Part shown: positions 8,036 through 16,792 of the stretch, one piece after another
Layout of the letters: each line of letters opens with the position of its first letter
Position numbering within the stretch: position 1 is the first letter of the stretch
DNA from: Streptomyces europaeiscabiei
GTDB lineage: Bacteria > Actinomycetota > Actinomycetes > Streptomycetales > Streptomycetaceae
Direction: 5' to 3'
DNA: 64,000 nucleotides
Assembly: GCF_036346855.1 (NCBI RefSeq)
Contig: NZ_CP107841.1
Location: forward strand, 124,001 to 188,000
Notes under the pieces: model-generated
Told to the model about the DNA's origin: nothing
The model's input: only the letters and a program-made list of their open reading frames with translations
The model's database searches: none
Made by a program: the position numbers and the translations under genes

Positions 8036-9341
8036 GGTCGGCTCCTGTCGTGGCGCCGTAGCCGGGTACCAGCCGGATGCCCAGGGCGCGTTCCACGCGT
8101 GCCGTGGTGGCCCGGGCCGCGGACACGTCGGGGGCGTCGACCATGAAGCTGGCCAGGTGCAGGGTGCGTTGCCGGCTCACCCGCTGGCCGGGGGTGAAGC
8201 GGGGGGAGAGGTAGACGAGTTCGGGGAAGTCCCGCAGCACCTCCTCGACGGGCCTCTGCGCGGCCACCCGCCACAGGCCGGCCGGGATGGGCAGGAACCG
8301 CAGCAGTGCCACCCGGGTGAAGTCGGGCAGCCCGGTCGGTGGCAGGCCGAGTGCGCTGCGGCCGATCTGGGCGGCGTAGTCGTAGCCGGCCGCCACCTCG
8401 AACATGGTGGGCAGCGGGCCTCCGGCGCGGGCGTTGACCTCGATGACCCGGGGGCCATCGGCGCTCAGGGCGATCTCGGTGTGCACGGCGCCGCAGGTCA
8501 GTCCGATCGCCCGGATGGCCTGGTCGGCGACGTCGACGACGGCTTTCACGCTCGCCGCGTCCAGCCGGGTGGGCAGGACGACGCCCTCTTCGGCGTAGCC
8601 GTGTTCCAGGGGCAGCCGGTCGGAGACGGCGAGGTGGTGGGTGACGCCGGCGGCGAGCAGGGACTCCACGCTGCAGTAGGCCGCGTATCCGCTGTCGCCG
8701 TCGGCCTCCAGCGCCATCCGCTCCTCCAGCAGATAGGAGTCGTCGGACTGCAGGAAGGCTGTTTTCTCGGCGCGTGCCACGGTGAAGGCGTGGATCAGTT
8801 CCGAGTAGGTGGACACCAGGCGCACGCACTGGCTGCCCGCGCCCAGTGACGGTTTGAACACCCCGGGCAGTCCGACGCGTGCGGCGGCCGCGGCGAGGTC
8901 CCGGTCGCTGGTGATGACCTCGAAGCCGGGTGAAGGCACCCCGTGCTCGGCGAAGACCAGGCGCTGGCGTGCCTTGGACTGGGCGACGCTCACCGCCTGG
9001 GGGGTGTTGCCGGGCAGGCCCAGCCTGCCGGCGATCTCGGCCTGGGGGCGCAGCAGCAGTTCGGAGTAGGTCACCACGCCGTTAAGCGGCAGCCGGGCGT
9101 GCAGCGCGGCGGCCGCCTCGACGGCCGCGTCCAGGTCGGCTGCGTCCAGGAACTCGCCGTGCAGGCCGCGGCGTTCCCAGTCGGCGCGTACCTCCTTGGA
9201 GGGCTGCCAGGCGGTCACGTACACGACGCTGACGGTGTCGCTGAGGGTGGCCAGGGAGTCGAGGGCCTCGTCGGGGGCGTGGCCGCCTATCCCGGCGAGG
9301 AGCAGAAGGTGGGGGGAAGCCATGATGACGGGGCCTTTCAT
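8028..9341 (-). CDS. ATP-grasp ligase (stand-alone)
   Basis: The 437-residue protein has the ATP-grasp fold. An N-terminal Rossmann-like lobe (LLLLAGIGGHAPDEAL) is followed by the ATP-binding lysine and glycine loop (GVFKPSLGAGSQCV, near residue 165). The metal-binding end is near residue 295 (GAVHTEIALS and RVIEVNARAGG). Such proteins join a carboxylate to an amine through an acyl phosphate, for example in dipeptide antibiotics. The start at ATG 9341 overlaps the preceding stop as ATGA, the pattern used across this operon. An alternative ATG at 9323 has an AAAGG site. The substrate is unknown; an amino acid ligase role is inferred. Confidence 0.85.
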   Translation of the reverse strand: MKGPVIMASPHLLLLAGIGGHAPDEALDSLATLSDTVSVVYVTAWQPSKEVRADWERRGLHGEFLDAADLDAAVEAAAALHARLPLNGVVTYSELLLRPQAEIAGRLGLPGNTPQAVSVAQSKARQRLVFAEHGVPSPGFEVITSDRDLAAAAARVGLPGVFKPSLGAGSQCVRLVSTYSELIHAFTVARAEKTAFLQSDDSYLLEERMALEADGDSGYAAYCSVESLLAAGVTHHLAVSDRLPLEHGYAEEGVVLPTRLDAASVKAVVDVADQAIRAIGLTCGAVHTEIALSADGPRVIEVNARAGGPLPTMFEVAAGYDYAAQIGRSALGLPPTGLPDFTRVALLRFLPIPAGLWRVAAQRPVEEVLRDFPELVYLSPRFTPGQRVSRQRTLHLASFMVDAPDVSAARATTARVERALGIRLVPGYGATTGADRD

Positions 9342-9883
9342 CCGGGGAAGGGCGAGGAAGAGGAAGGGGTGCGGAAGGACAGCAGTTCCGCGACGAGGTC
9401 GTCGAGTCTGAGGTGGAGGAAGTCCAGTGCCGCCCCGGGTGTCAGGTCGGCGGCGGTGGTGGCGATGTGGGTGGGTGCGGCCCATCCGCTGAGCGCGCGC
9501 ACGACCGTGCGCATTTGGTCGCAGGCGGTGCCGGCGCCGCGTGGTCCGCCGCCGGCGGCGATCAGGCCGACCGGCCGGCCGCTGAGCGCGTCGCCGGTGA
9601 GGTGGTCCAGGGCGTTCTTGAGCAGTGCGCTGTAGGAACCGTGGTAGACGGGGGTGGCCAGCAGGGCGCCGCCGGCGCGGGCGATGCGGGCGCGCAGCAG
9701 CGCGGTCTGGCTGCCGGCGGGCGGGTCGTCGTAGTCGGCCAGTGCGTGCGGCCGGGGGAACTCCACGGCCAGGTCGATGAGTTCGAAGGGGTGGCCGGCG
9801 CGGGCGATGCGCTCGCCGGCCTTGAGCAGGACCTCGCGGGTCACCGAGTCCTTGGCGGCGCTGCCGAGCAGGGCGAGGATCAT
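9338..9883 (-). CDS. NAD(P)H-dependent FMN reductase family protein
   Basis: This is a 181-residue flavodoxin-like protein. It has an N-terminal strand and phosphate loop (MILALLGSAAKDSVTREVL) and the family signature TPVYHGSYSALLKNALDHL near residue 90. Homologues reduce FMN with NAD(P)H or act as small flavin oxidoreductases. It starts at ATG 9883, overlapping the stop of the upstream gene (ATGA), and its own stop overlaps the next start in the same way. In this cluster it may act on a pathway intermediate or supply reduced flavin, although no flavin monooxygenase is present. Confidence 0.82.
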   Translation of the reverse strand: MILALLGSAAKDSVTREVLLKAGERIARAGHPFELIDLAVEFPRPHALADYDDPPAGSQTALLRARIARAGGALLATPVYHGSYSALLKNALDHLTGDALSGRPVGLIAAGGGPRGAGTACDQMRTVVRALSGWAAPTHIATTAADLTPGAALDFLHLRLDDLVAELLSFRTPSSSSPFPG

Positions 9884-12800
9884 GGCCGGCCCGGGGCGGC
9901 GGGGGCCGGTGCGCACACGATGTGTATGTCGTGCTCGGCGCGGTGCAGCAGCCGGGACACCTCGGTGTGCGAGTCGTGGGCGAAGACGTGGGTGCTGATG
10001 CCGGTGCCGGAGAACTGTGAGGCGGGGAGGGTGTCTCCGACGCGGGCGTTGACGGAGCGGAAGTAGGCGTGCGGGGCCACCGCGGAGTCGTCGTACTCCA
10101 GGAGTTTCCCGCCGCCGCTGTAGTGCACGGTCCAGCCGGCGTGGGCGGCCACGGGGTCCCGGCGGCGGTGGCGGGGGTCCAGCCCTGCGTCGGCGAGGAG
10201 TTTGGCGTGGTCGAGGTCGATGCCGGTGGTGGCGCGGAAGGCCTGGGCGACTCCGGCGCCGCCGGGCCGGGCGGCCACCTCGCAGAACGTCAGGTGTTCA
10301 CCGGTGACGAACGCTTCCAGGTGCAGCACGCCCGAGTCCATCTGCCAGGCGTGCAGGACCTGGTTGAGGAGGTGTGCGGCCGCCGTGCGCAGCGCCGGGT
10401 CGGCCACCGTGGCCGACGACAGCGGCAGGCCGTGCCTAAGTGCCATGGTGTCGCGCTCGTAGAGGGAGACGTCCCACACCGGTTCGCCGTCGTGCACGGC
10501 CGCGTCGATGTGGCACAGGGGGGCGTCGACGAACTCCTCGCACAGGTGGGTGCCGGGGGTGAACTGCGTGTCCAGCCAGGCCTGGAGGCCGGGCCAGGAG
10601 GCGAGGACGGTCACGCCCCGGGAGCCGGACGCGGCCCGCGGTTTGAGGACGATCTTCCCGTGGCGGTCGAACATCTCGGTGATGTCCTGGGCCGTGTGGG
10701 CGAGCAGCCCGTCGGCGCAGCGGATGCGGTGGCTGCGGGCGATGCGTTTCATGACGGCCTTGTCCACCCAGCGCGCTACCTCGTGGGGTCCTTCGCCGGC
10801 CGTGCCGAGCAGGGCGCGCAGCCGGGCGGCCGGCTGGAGCAGCCGCTCGGACAGGGCGGCCACCCGGTGCACCGGGTGGCCGGCGTCGAGGGTGCGGGCG
10901 AGGTGGCCGAGCATGAGGTCGTCGCTCAGGTCGGTGCGCGCCGCGAGGTCGGCGGGGTGGGGGCCGGGCGTGGAGGACAGCACGCTCAGCCGGAAGCGGT
11001 CCGCGGGCAGTACCGGTGTTTTGTCGTCGAGGGTCCAGGTGGCGGCGCCGATCCGGTCCAGCAGGAGCACATGGGTGCGTTCCTGTGCTGTGGTGCGCCA
11101 GACCAGCGAGTGCTCCAGTTTCCGTGCCGTCCTGCGTGCCTGCTCGCGGCCGGCCGCGACCACGGTGTGGCGCAGCCACACGGTGGGCCGGGGGTCCTGG
11201 TGGACGTGGCCGGCGCGGGTGAACACCTGGGCCCGGAACAGGCCGGGGAAGGTCTGCAGCTGTTCTTCGGTGGTGGCCTCCAGGACCCGGAAGCGGCCGC
11301 CGGGCGTGGTCACCGCGCGCTGCAGGGCGACGGCGGGGCGGCTGCGGGCGCGCGGGGCGCGGCCGAGGGCCGACTCCGCGACGGCGGTGACCAGGCCGCG
11401 GGTGTGGACGGCGTCGTAGAGGTCGATGGTCGCGGCGTCCAGGCCGGGCAGCAGGACGGGTTCCGGCCGGCCGGGGCCCGGACGGGCCGTGTCCCGGGTG
11501 AGGACGCAGCGCACCACGCCTTCGATGTGTGCGGCGCGCACGGCGTGCACGGCGCGGTCGGTCAGTTCGTCGCGGGACGGCCCGTCCAGGCCGGAGGGGC
11601 ACAGGCGGGTGCCGGGTTCCTCGTCGATGACGGCCAGGGCCCGTACCTCGCCGCGGTAGGCGGCCACCACGACCGTGTGTCCGGGCGTGGCGGCGGCGGG
11701 GGGCCGGGCGGCGGGGGCTCCGTCGCGCAACTGCCGTGCGGCGGGGGCGGCGGAGAAGGTCAGCATGGCGCGCACCGGCTCGGCGGCGTGGATGCGGCGG
11801 GCGGCGGCGCGGATGTCCGGGCCGGTGGAGGCGGTGTGCCACTGGCCACGGCACTGGTGTTGCCAGCGCGTTCGTGCCCGGCGTTCGCCGTCGGGCCCCG
11901 AGGTCCAGATCACGCTGACCCGGGCCGTCACCGCTCCCAGGGCGGCCATGATCCGGTCGGCGGGATCCTCGGCGCCGAGCAGCACCAGCACATGCTCGCC
12001 GCACGGCACGTCGTGCGGGGCGTCGTGCGGCACGTCGTGCGGGGCGTCGTGCGGGGTGTGACCGGACGGCTCGCCGGCTTGGCGTGGTGGGCGGCCCGTT
12101 CGCAGGTCCCCTGCTGCAGGCGGGCGGCCCGTCGGGGAGTTCTCCGGTATCGGCGGGCGGCCTGTCGGGGACTCCCCCGGCACCGGCAGGCAGCCCGTCG
12201 GGGACTCCCCTGCTGCTGGCAGGTGATCCGGTCGGGACTCCCCCGGCACCGGCAGGTGGTGCGTCCGGGAGTCTCCCGGCACCAGCAGGCGGCCCGTCGG
12301 GGACTCCCCCGGCACCAGCAGGCAGCCCGTCGGGGACTCCCCTGCTGCTGGCAGGTGATCCGGTCGGGACTCCCCCGGCACCGGCAGGTGGTGCGTCCGG
12401 GAGTCTCCCGGCACCAGCAGGCGGCCCGTCGGGGACTCCCCCGGCACCAGCAGGCAGCCCGTCGGGGACTCCCTCGGCACCGGCAGGCGGTCCGGTCGGG
12501 AGTTCTGAGGTTTCGGGCCGGCGGGGAGGGCGTCGGCCGTCCTGGTCGTGCCCGGCACCGGGTGCAGTTCCAGTGACTTCAGGATGCGCCGGGCGGCCTG
12601 GGCGGCATGGCGGGCGGCCTCGTCGCCGGTGCGGCCACGGGCCAGTACGTAGCCGATCCGGTCGTGGTTGGTGCGCAGTGCGGCCACCCGGTCGCCGGTG
12701 CCGGCCGTGACGTGGGACTCGATCACCTCGTCGGTGAGCACGTCCTGCGGTTTCGCTCCCCGCACCACGGCGTCCACGGGAGAGAAGAGGTGGTGCAGGG

Positions 12801-13779
12801 CGACGACGGTCTCCTTCGGCGCGGCTTCGCGCACCGGGTCGCCGACGGCGAGGGCCACCAGGTCGGCGGTGAGTGAACGTTTGAGCGCCAGCGACATCTG
12901 ACGGGCCACCACATGCCCGGCCACCCGGCCGTTGATCTCGATGAGTTCCGGACCGGTCGGTGTGAGCAGCAGTTCGGCGTGGACGGCCGAGGAGCGGACA
13001 CCGATCGCCCGCACGGCGTCGAGGACGAAGGCGCGCGCGGCTGCCTCCTGTTCGATACGGGCCGGGAAGTGGCCGCCGAGCTCCGCCGTCTGGCCGGGCG
13101 GTGCCGGCAGCCGTTCGGCGAACCCGAGCAGCACGGTGCGCTGGTCCTGCACCAGCAGTTCGGCGCTGACGTGCCGGCCCACCGCGTACTCCTCGATGAG
13201 CGCGCGCGGTGGTGTGCCGTCGGGGCCGGCCGGCACGCCGAGCACCTCGGCCAGCGCGTGGGCCGCCTGCGCCCGGCTCCAGGCGATGCTCACTCCCACC
13301 GACCATCCGCCCGCGGTCGGTTTGACCACCACGGGCAGCCCGATCTCGTCGACGGCCGCAAGTCCCTGGGATGCGGTGGCGGCCACCCGCCAGGCGAGCG
13401 AGCCGATGCCGCGCTCGGTGAGCCGCGCGCGGACGGCCGCCTTGTCGCTCAGGATCCGGGCCGCCGACAGCGATTCGTGGGGCAGTCCCAGGTCGCGGGC
13501 CAGTGCGGCGGCAGCCGGCAGATGCACCTCGTCCCGGCAGATCACCCCGTCCGGCGCAAGGGGGCCGAGCCGGCCGCGCAGCCGGTCCGCGAGGACGCCT
13601 CTCGCCAGGTGCGGAACCTCGACGATGCGTGCCGCCCGCGCGGACAGTTCGAACCCCGGATTCTTTCGATGGGCATCGAGCGTCTCGGTGACGAAACTGA
13701 CCTCGATGCCCGAGTCGGCCATCTCCGCGATCATGTCGAATCCACGGACGGATGCCGTCTCCACCAGAACAATGTGCAC
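9880..13779 (-). CDS. Giant multi-domain ATP-grasp protein with repeat linker
   Basis: The protein has about 1300 residues. ATP-grasp domain A covers roughly residues 1-420 (IGLPVVVKPTAGGWSVGV near 160, ELIEINGRVAGH near 285). A repeat linker runs from about 425 to 595. A degenerate middle region (about 600-880) resembles the C-terminal lobes of an ATP-grasp but lacks the ATP loop. Domain B covers about 900-1280 (KIVLKPRAASGSRGV near 1050, TFCEVAARPGGAGVA near 1170). I chose GTG 13779 because GGGGAG lies nine bases upstream and the protein then begins at the Rossmann strand VHIVLVE; ATG 13809 is possible. Two active ATP-grasp sites suggest two ligations by one enzyme. It is the first gene of the left operon. 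Confidence 0.8.
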   Translation of the reverse strand: MHIVLVETASVRGFDMIAEMADSGIEVSFVTETLDAHRKNPGFELSARAARIVEVPHLARGVLADRLRGRLGPLAPDGVICRDEVHLPAAAALARDLGLPHESLSAARILSDKAAVRARLTERGIGSLAWRVAATASQGLAAVDEIGLPVVVKPTAGGWSVGVSIAWSRAQAAHALAEVLGVPAGPDGTPPRALIEEYAVGRHVSAELLVQDQRTVLLGFAERLPAPPGQTAELGGHFPARIEQEAAARAFVLDAVRAIGVRSSAVHAELLLTPTGPELIEINGRVAGHVVARQMSLALKRSLTADLVALAVGDPVREAAPKETVVALHHLFSPVDAVVRGAKPQDVLTDEVIESHVTAGTGDRVAALRTNHDRIGYVLARGRTGDEAARHAAQAARRILKSLELHPVPGTTRTADALPAGPKPQNSRPDRLPVPRESPTGCLLVPGESPTGRLLVPGDSRTHHLPVPGESRPDHLPAAGESPTGCLLVPGESPTGRLLVPGDSRTHHLPVPGESRPDHLPAAGESPTGCLPVPGESPTGRPPIPENSPTGRPPAAGDLRTGRPPRQAGEPSGHTPHDAPHDVPHDAPHDVPCGEHVLVLLGAEDPADRIMAALGAVTARVSVIWTSGPDGERRARTRWQHQCRGQWHTASTGPDIRAAARRIHAAEPVRAMLTFSAAPAARQLRDGAPAARPPAAATPGHTVVVAAYRGEVRALAVIDEEPGTRLCPSGLDGPSRDELTDRAVHAVRAAHIEGVVRCVLTRDTARPGPGRPEPVLLPGLDAATIDLYDAVHTRGLVTAVAESALGRAPRARSRPAVALQRAVTTPGGRFRVLEATTEEQLQTFPGLFRAQVFTRAGHVHQDPRPTVWLRHTVVAAGREQARRTARKLEHSLVWRTTAQERTHVLLLDRIGAATWTLDDKTPVLPADRFRLSVLSSTPGPHPADLAARTDLSDDLMLGHLARTLDAGHPVHRVAALSERLLQPAARLRALLGTAGEGPHEVARWVDKAVMKRIARSHRIRCADGLLAHTAQDITEMFDRHGKIVLKPRAASGSRGVTVLASWPGLQAWLDTQFTPGTHLCEEFVDAPLCHIDAAVHDGEPVWDVSLYERDTMALRHGLPLSSATVADPALRTAAAHLLNQVLHAWQMDSGVLHLEAFVTGEHLTFCEVAARPGGAGVAQAFRATTGIDLDHAKLLADAGLDPRHRRRDPVAAHAGWTVHYSGGGKLLEYDDSAVAPHAYFRSVNARVGDTLPASQFSGTGISTHVFAHDSHTEVSRLLHRAEHDIHIVCAPAPAAPGRP
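12118..12512 (-). repeat. In-frame 33-bp/132-bp tandem repeats in ATP-grasp linker
   Basis: The linker is built from 11-residue units such as LLVPGESPTGR, PVPGESRPDHL and LVPGDSRTHHL. Four units form a 44-residue (132-bp) block that occurs twice almost unchanged. Next to it (about 12000-12060) is a shorter HDAPHDVP repeat. All unit lengths keep frame, so this is an expandable proline-rich tether between catalytic domains. Confidence 0.85.
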
Positions 13780-14267
13780 GCCGCTCAGCTCCCCGGCCGG
13801 TCCCTGCATTCGGGCAAGCGTCCGCCCGTCGCGGCGAATGCCTCAACCGCGTCCGGCGGAATCGGTCAGGTAGCGCACCGGTCAGGTGGCGCACCGGTCA
13901 GGTGGCGCACCGGTCAGGTGGCGCACCGGTCAGGTGGCGCACGGGGCAGGTGGCGCACCGGCCGGGCGGGTGTCGGCCGGGCGCCTTCTGCCAGGCAGGT
14001 GCCGCATCGTCAAGTCAGCGGCCGGCAATGGTCGAAGTTGCCGGATTGTGTGCCGGCCGCTGGCCGTTCGGCGGGCCGCCCGCCTAATTTCGGCGTTCGG
14101 CGGACGAATGCGAAGCGCAGCGCCGGGCGGCGGGAAAGTCCAGGAATTCCGGGGCGTCAGGAGCGCCCTGGAAGCTGTGGATCGGGGTGGACTTCCACCG
14201 CATGTTCAAAAATACGGAAGAAATTCAAGATCCCATATTCGAGAACACGAGGAAAAGGACGAGAGGC
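13780..14267. promoter_or_regulatory. Divergent promoter region of the two biosynthetic operons
   Basis: This 490-bp region separates the two operons and must hold both promoters. It contains the 16-bp iteron array (13864-13959) and, just before the WD40 gene, an unusually A/T-rich stretch (about 14205-14250). I cannot place -35/-10 boxes with confidence. Confidence 0.55.
13864..13959. repeat. Six tandem 16-bp iterons
   Basis: Six head-to-tail copies of GGTCAGGTGGCGCACC occur, with single-base changes in copies 1, 5 and 6. The period is not a multiple of three and no gene covers it. A 16-bp period is about one and a half helical turns. Its place between divergent operons suggests regulator binding. 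Confidence 0.8.
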
Positions 14268-16163
14268 GTGCGACCCATTGATCTTCCGGCCTGCGGACCG
14301 GGCCATGGTGCTCCGCTCACCCATGTGGGCTTCAGGCCTGACGGACAGCGGCTGGCCAGCTGTTCGTACGACGGCACGGTCATCGTCTGGGACACCGGCG
14401 ACCCGTCCCGTCCCGCTGTGCTGGCACGGCTGCGCCACCGCCGTCTGGTCAACGCCTGTGCCTGGAACCCGGTCGACGGCGAGGTGCTGGCCACCGCGTC
14501 CGCGGACAAGACGGTGGCCGTGTGGCGGGTGGGCGAGGAGGGCGGGGCGGTGCTGCAGACCGTCCTGGCCCGGCACACCGACGACATCAACTCGGTGGCC
14601 TGGCTGCCGGACGGCAAGCGGCTGATCTGTGTGTCCGAGGACGGGCGCGCCACGTTGTGGTCGGCCGCCGACGGGGCGTTCCTGTGTGAGGTCGGCTCGC
14701 ACGAGGCGCACTGCATGATGGTGTCGGTCAGCGCGCAGGGACTTGTTGCCACGGTCGGCGAGGACGGTCTGGTCGCCGTCAGTGATCCGGACGGCCGCGG
14801 CGCGCCCGTCACCCGCCGCTACGGCTCCTCCATCGAGGGCTGTGCGTGGTCCCACTCGGGCCGGCTGCTGGCGGTGGCCCGCGACGACGGCGCCGTCGAC
14901 CTGCTCACCGCCGGCCTGGAGGTGGTCCGCACCGTCGCGGTGTCCACGTCCGCGGCGCGCTCGGTGGCCTGGTCCGAGGACGACTCCTCCTTCGTGGTGG
15001 GCGCCTACGACGGGGCTCTGCACTGCTTCGACGTGGCCGGCAGGCGTCTGCACCGCATCGAGGACCGGCGGGTGTGGCCGCGCTCGGTCAGCGCCGCCCG
15101 GGGTGTGGTGGCGGCCGGCAGTTTCTGGAACGGCCCGCATCTGTACGATTTCGCGACGGGCGCGGAGGTCTTTGCTCCGGCCGGGGCCACGCACGGGCCC
15201 AACGCGCTGGCCCGGCTGGGCGGCGACCTGCTGATCGGCACCGACTCCGGTCTCGTCGTCGCCGTCGCCCTCGAGGCCGGGGGCACCGATTGCGGCCCCG
15301 TCCGCCTGGTCGACTTCGGTCTCAGTCCGGTGCTGTCCCTCGCCGTCCATGACGGGGTGCTCTTCGCCGGCACCTACTGCGGGCACGTCCTGCGCCACGA
15401 CGGCCGTGCCGTCACCTCCAGCGCGCAGCTCGGTGCTCCCGTGCCTTCCCTTGCCGTCCACGACGGCCACCTCGTCGCCGGCACCTACAACGGGGAGTTC
15501 CTCCTCATCGCCCCGGACACGCTCGGCGTGGTGGAGCGGGTCGAGGCCCACGGCGGGTCGGTGAAGTCGCTGGCCGCCGTCCCCGGCGGTTTCCTGTCGG
15601 CGGCCACCGACCGCACCGTCGAGGCCGGCGGGGTGCACGGGCGCAGCAGGCTGTGGGAGCACGGCAACCTCGTCAACGCGGTCGCCGTGCTGGGCGCCGG
15701 GGTCGCCGCGAGCGCTTCGCGCGACCACACCGTCAAGGCCGGCCGGATCGCCCGCCTGCCCGACGGCACCTGGCGTGCGCAGTGCGTGCAGACCCTGCTG
15801 GGCCCCGACGAGTCCGTCAAGTGCGTGGCCCTCATGGGCAGCGCCGAGCGGCCCGTGGTGCTCGCGGGTTCCTACGACTTCGGCCTGTACGCCTGGCAGG
15901 TCGACTTCGACGAGGCGGCGGCCACCCTGGCCTCTGGCCGTGTGGTGGACCACTTCGCCCAGGGTGTGTCGTGCATGCTCCGCCTCGACGACGACACCGT
16001 CGCCGTCGCGGGCTGGGACGGCCGCGTCCTCCTCGTCGGCGTCGACAGCGCCGGCCTGCCCGTCGTCGAGCGCTCGCTGCACCTGGGCGAGTTGCTGACC
16101 TCCCCGACCCGACCGACCGCGGCCGCACCGGTGGGCCGCACGGTGGAAAGCAGGGCCGCATGA
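14268..16163 (+). CDS. WD40 repeat protein (ToxC-like)
   Basis: This is a 631-residue beta-propeller protein. Many WD-type repeats can be seen, for example [32 protein letters not shown] and [16 protein letters not shown] at the start. Weaker repeats, such as [12 protein letters not shown] and [16 protein letters not shown], run to the end, probably giving two propellers. The start is taken at GTG 14268 behind AAGGA; GTG 14187 is a longer alternative. The stop overlaps the GTP cyclohydrolase start (ATGA). In the Burkholderia toxoflavin operon a WD-repeat protein, ToxC, sits with GTP cyclohydrolase II and an FGE-like protein exactly as here. The role of ToxC is not established; a scaffold or unusual catalyst is possible. 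Confidence 0.8.
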   Translation: MRPIDLPACGPGHGAPLTHVGFRPDGQRLASCSYDGTVIVWDTGDPSRPAVLARLRHRRLVNACAWNPVDGEVLATASADKTVAVWRVGEEGGAVLQTVLARHTDDINSVAWLPDGKRLICVSEDGRATLWSAADGAFLCEVGSHEAHCMMVSVSAQGLVATVGEDGLVAVSDPDGRGAPVTRRYGSSIEGCAWSHSGRLLAVARDDGAVDLLTAGLEVVRTVAVSTSAARSVAWSEDDSSFVVGAYDGALHCFDVAGRRLHRIEDRRVWPRSVSAARGVVAAGSFWNGPHLYDFATGAEVFAPAGATHGPNALARLGGDLLIGTDSGLVVAVALEAGGTDCGPVRLVDFGLSPVLSLAVHDGVLFAGTYCGHVLRHDGRAVTSSAQLGAPVPSLAVHDGHLVAGTYNGEFLLIAPDTLGVVERVEAHGGSVKSLAAVPGGFLSAATDRTVEAGGVHGRSRLWEHGNLVNAVAVLGAGVAASASRDHTVKAGRIARLPDGTWRAQCVQTLLGPDESVKCVALMGSAERPVVLAGSYDFGLYAWQVDFDEAAATLASGRVVDHFAQGVSCMLRLDDDTVAVAGWDGRVLLVGVDSAGLPVVERSLHLGELLTSPTRPTAAAPVGRTVESRAA

Positions 16164-16792
16164 ACACCCTCGTCACACTGCCCGCTGCCGCCCGGGTCCG
16201 CGCCCGGGTCCCCATCACCCTGGACCGTGCGCGGGGCCGCCGGGCGGAACTGGTCACCTTCCACCAGCTGCCCGACGCCGCGGAGCACATCGCCTGCGTC
16301 GTGCCCTACGCACCGCAGTCCGTGCCGCTGGTGCGGCTGCACAGCGAGTGCCTGACCGGTGACGTGTTCGGCTCGGCGCGCTGCGACTGCGGACCGCAGC
16401 TCGACGAGGCGCTGGCCGCCCTGGCCGACACCGGCGGCGTCGTGCTCTACCTGCGCCAGGAAGGCCGCGGCATCGGCCTGTACAACAAGCTCGACACCTA
16501 TGTCCTGCAGGACCAGGACATCGACACCTTCCGCGCCAACCGTCTCATCGGACGCGGCGAGGACGAGCGGGACTACCGGGCCGCCGCCGCGATGCTGCGG
16601 GCGCTGGGCCTGACCCGTATCCGGCTGCTGACCAACAACCCCGACAAGGTCGCCCAGTTGCGCGCCCTGGGCATCGCTGTGGACGCGGTCGTGGCCACCA
16701 CCGTTCATCTCACCCCCGACAACGCCGCCTATCTGGCCGCCAAGGCCGGCAGCGGCCACACCCTGGCGCTGCTCGAGGAGGCGAGCGCATGA
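16160..16792 (+). CDS. GTP cyclohydrolase II (RibA/ToxB-like)
   Basis: The 210-residue protein has the complete GCH II signature. The zinc cysteines are C64, C75 and C77 ([17 protein letters not shown]), with the [14 protein letters not shown] loop and LLTNNPDKV beyond. Tyr114 (LDTYVLQ) matches E. coli Tyr105; in Streptomyces paralogues this position decides the product. Tyr predicts the normal 2,5-diamino-6-ribosylamino-pyrimidinone phosphate. The enzyme opens GTP with loss of formate and pyrophosphate. It lacks the RibB half of bifunctional riboflavin enzymes. Its place in a seven-gene coupled operon indicates a dedicated secondary-metabolism copy feeding a pyrimidine-derived heterocycle. 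Confidence 0.93.
   Translation: MNTLVTLPAAARVRARVPITLDRARGRRAELVTFHQLPDAAEHIACVVPYAPQSVPLVRLHSECLTGDVFGSARCDCGPQLDEALAALADTGGVVLYLRQEGRGIGLYNKLDTYVLQDQDIDTFRANRLIGRGEDERDYRAAAAMLRALGLTRIRLLTNNPDKVAQLRALGIAVDAVVATTVHLTPDNAAYLAAKAGSGHTLALLEEASA

Noticed and set aside
10069..12576. 835-residue plus-strand reading frame opposite the ATP-grasp gene
   Set aside because: It is glycine/valine/histidine-rich antisense sequence typical of high-GC DNA and has no motif. The minus-strand frame carries clear ATP-grasp motifs.
13864..13959. CRISPR array at the 16-bp iterons (and at the other tandem arrays)
   Set aside because: The units are directly adjacent with no spacers, and no cas gene is present.
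13780..16160. FMN riboswitch controlling the GCH II gene
   Set aside because: GCH II has no leader of its own (ATGA overlap), and no RFN-like conserved segments are visible in the operon leader.
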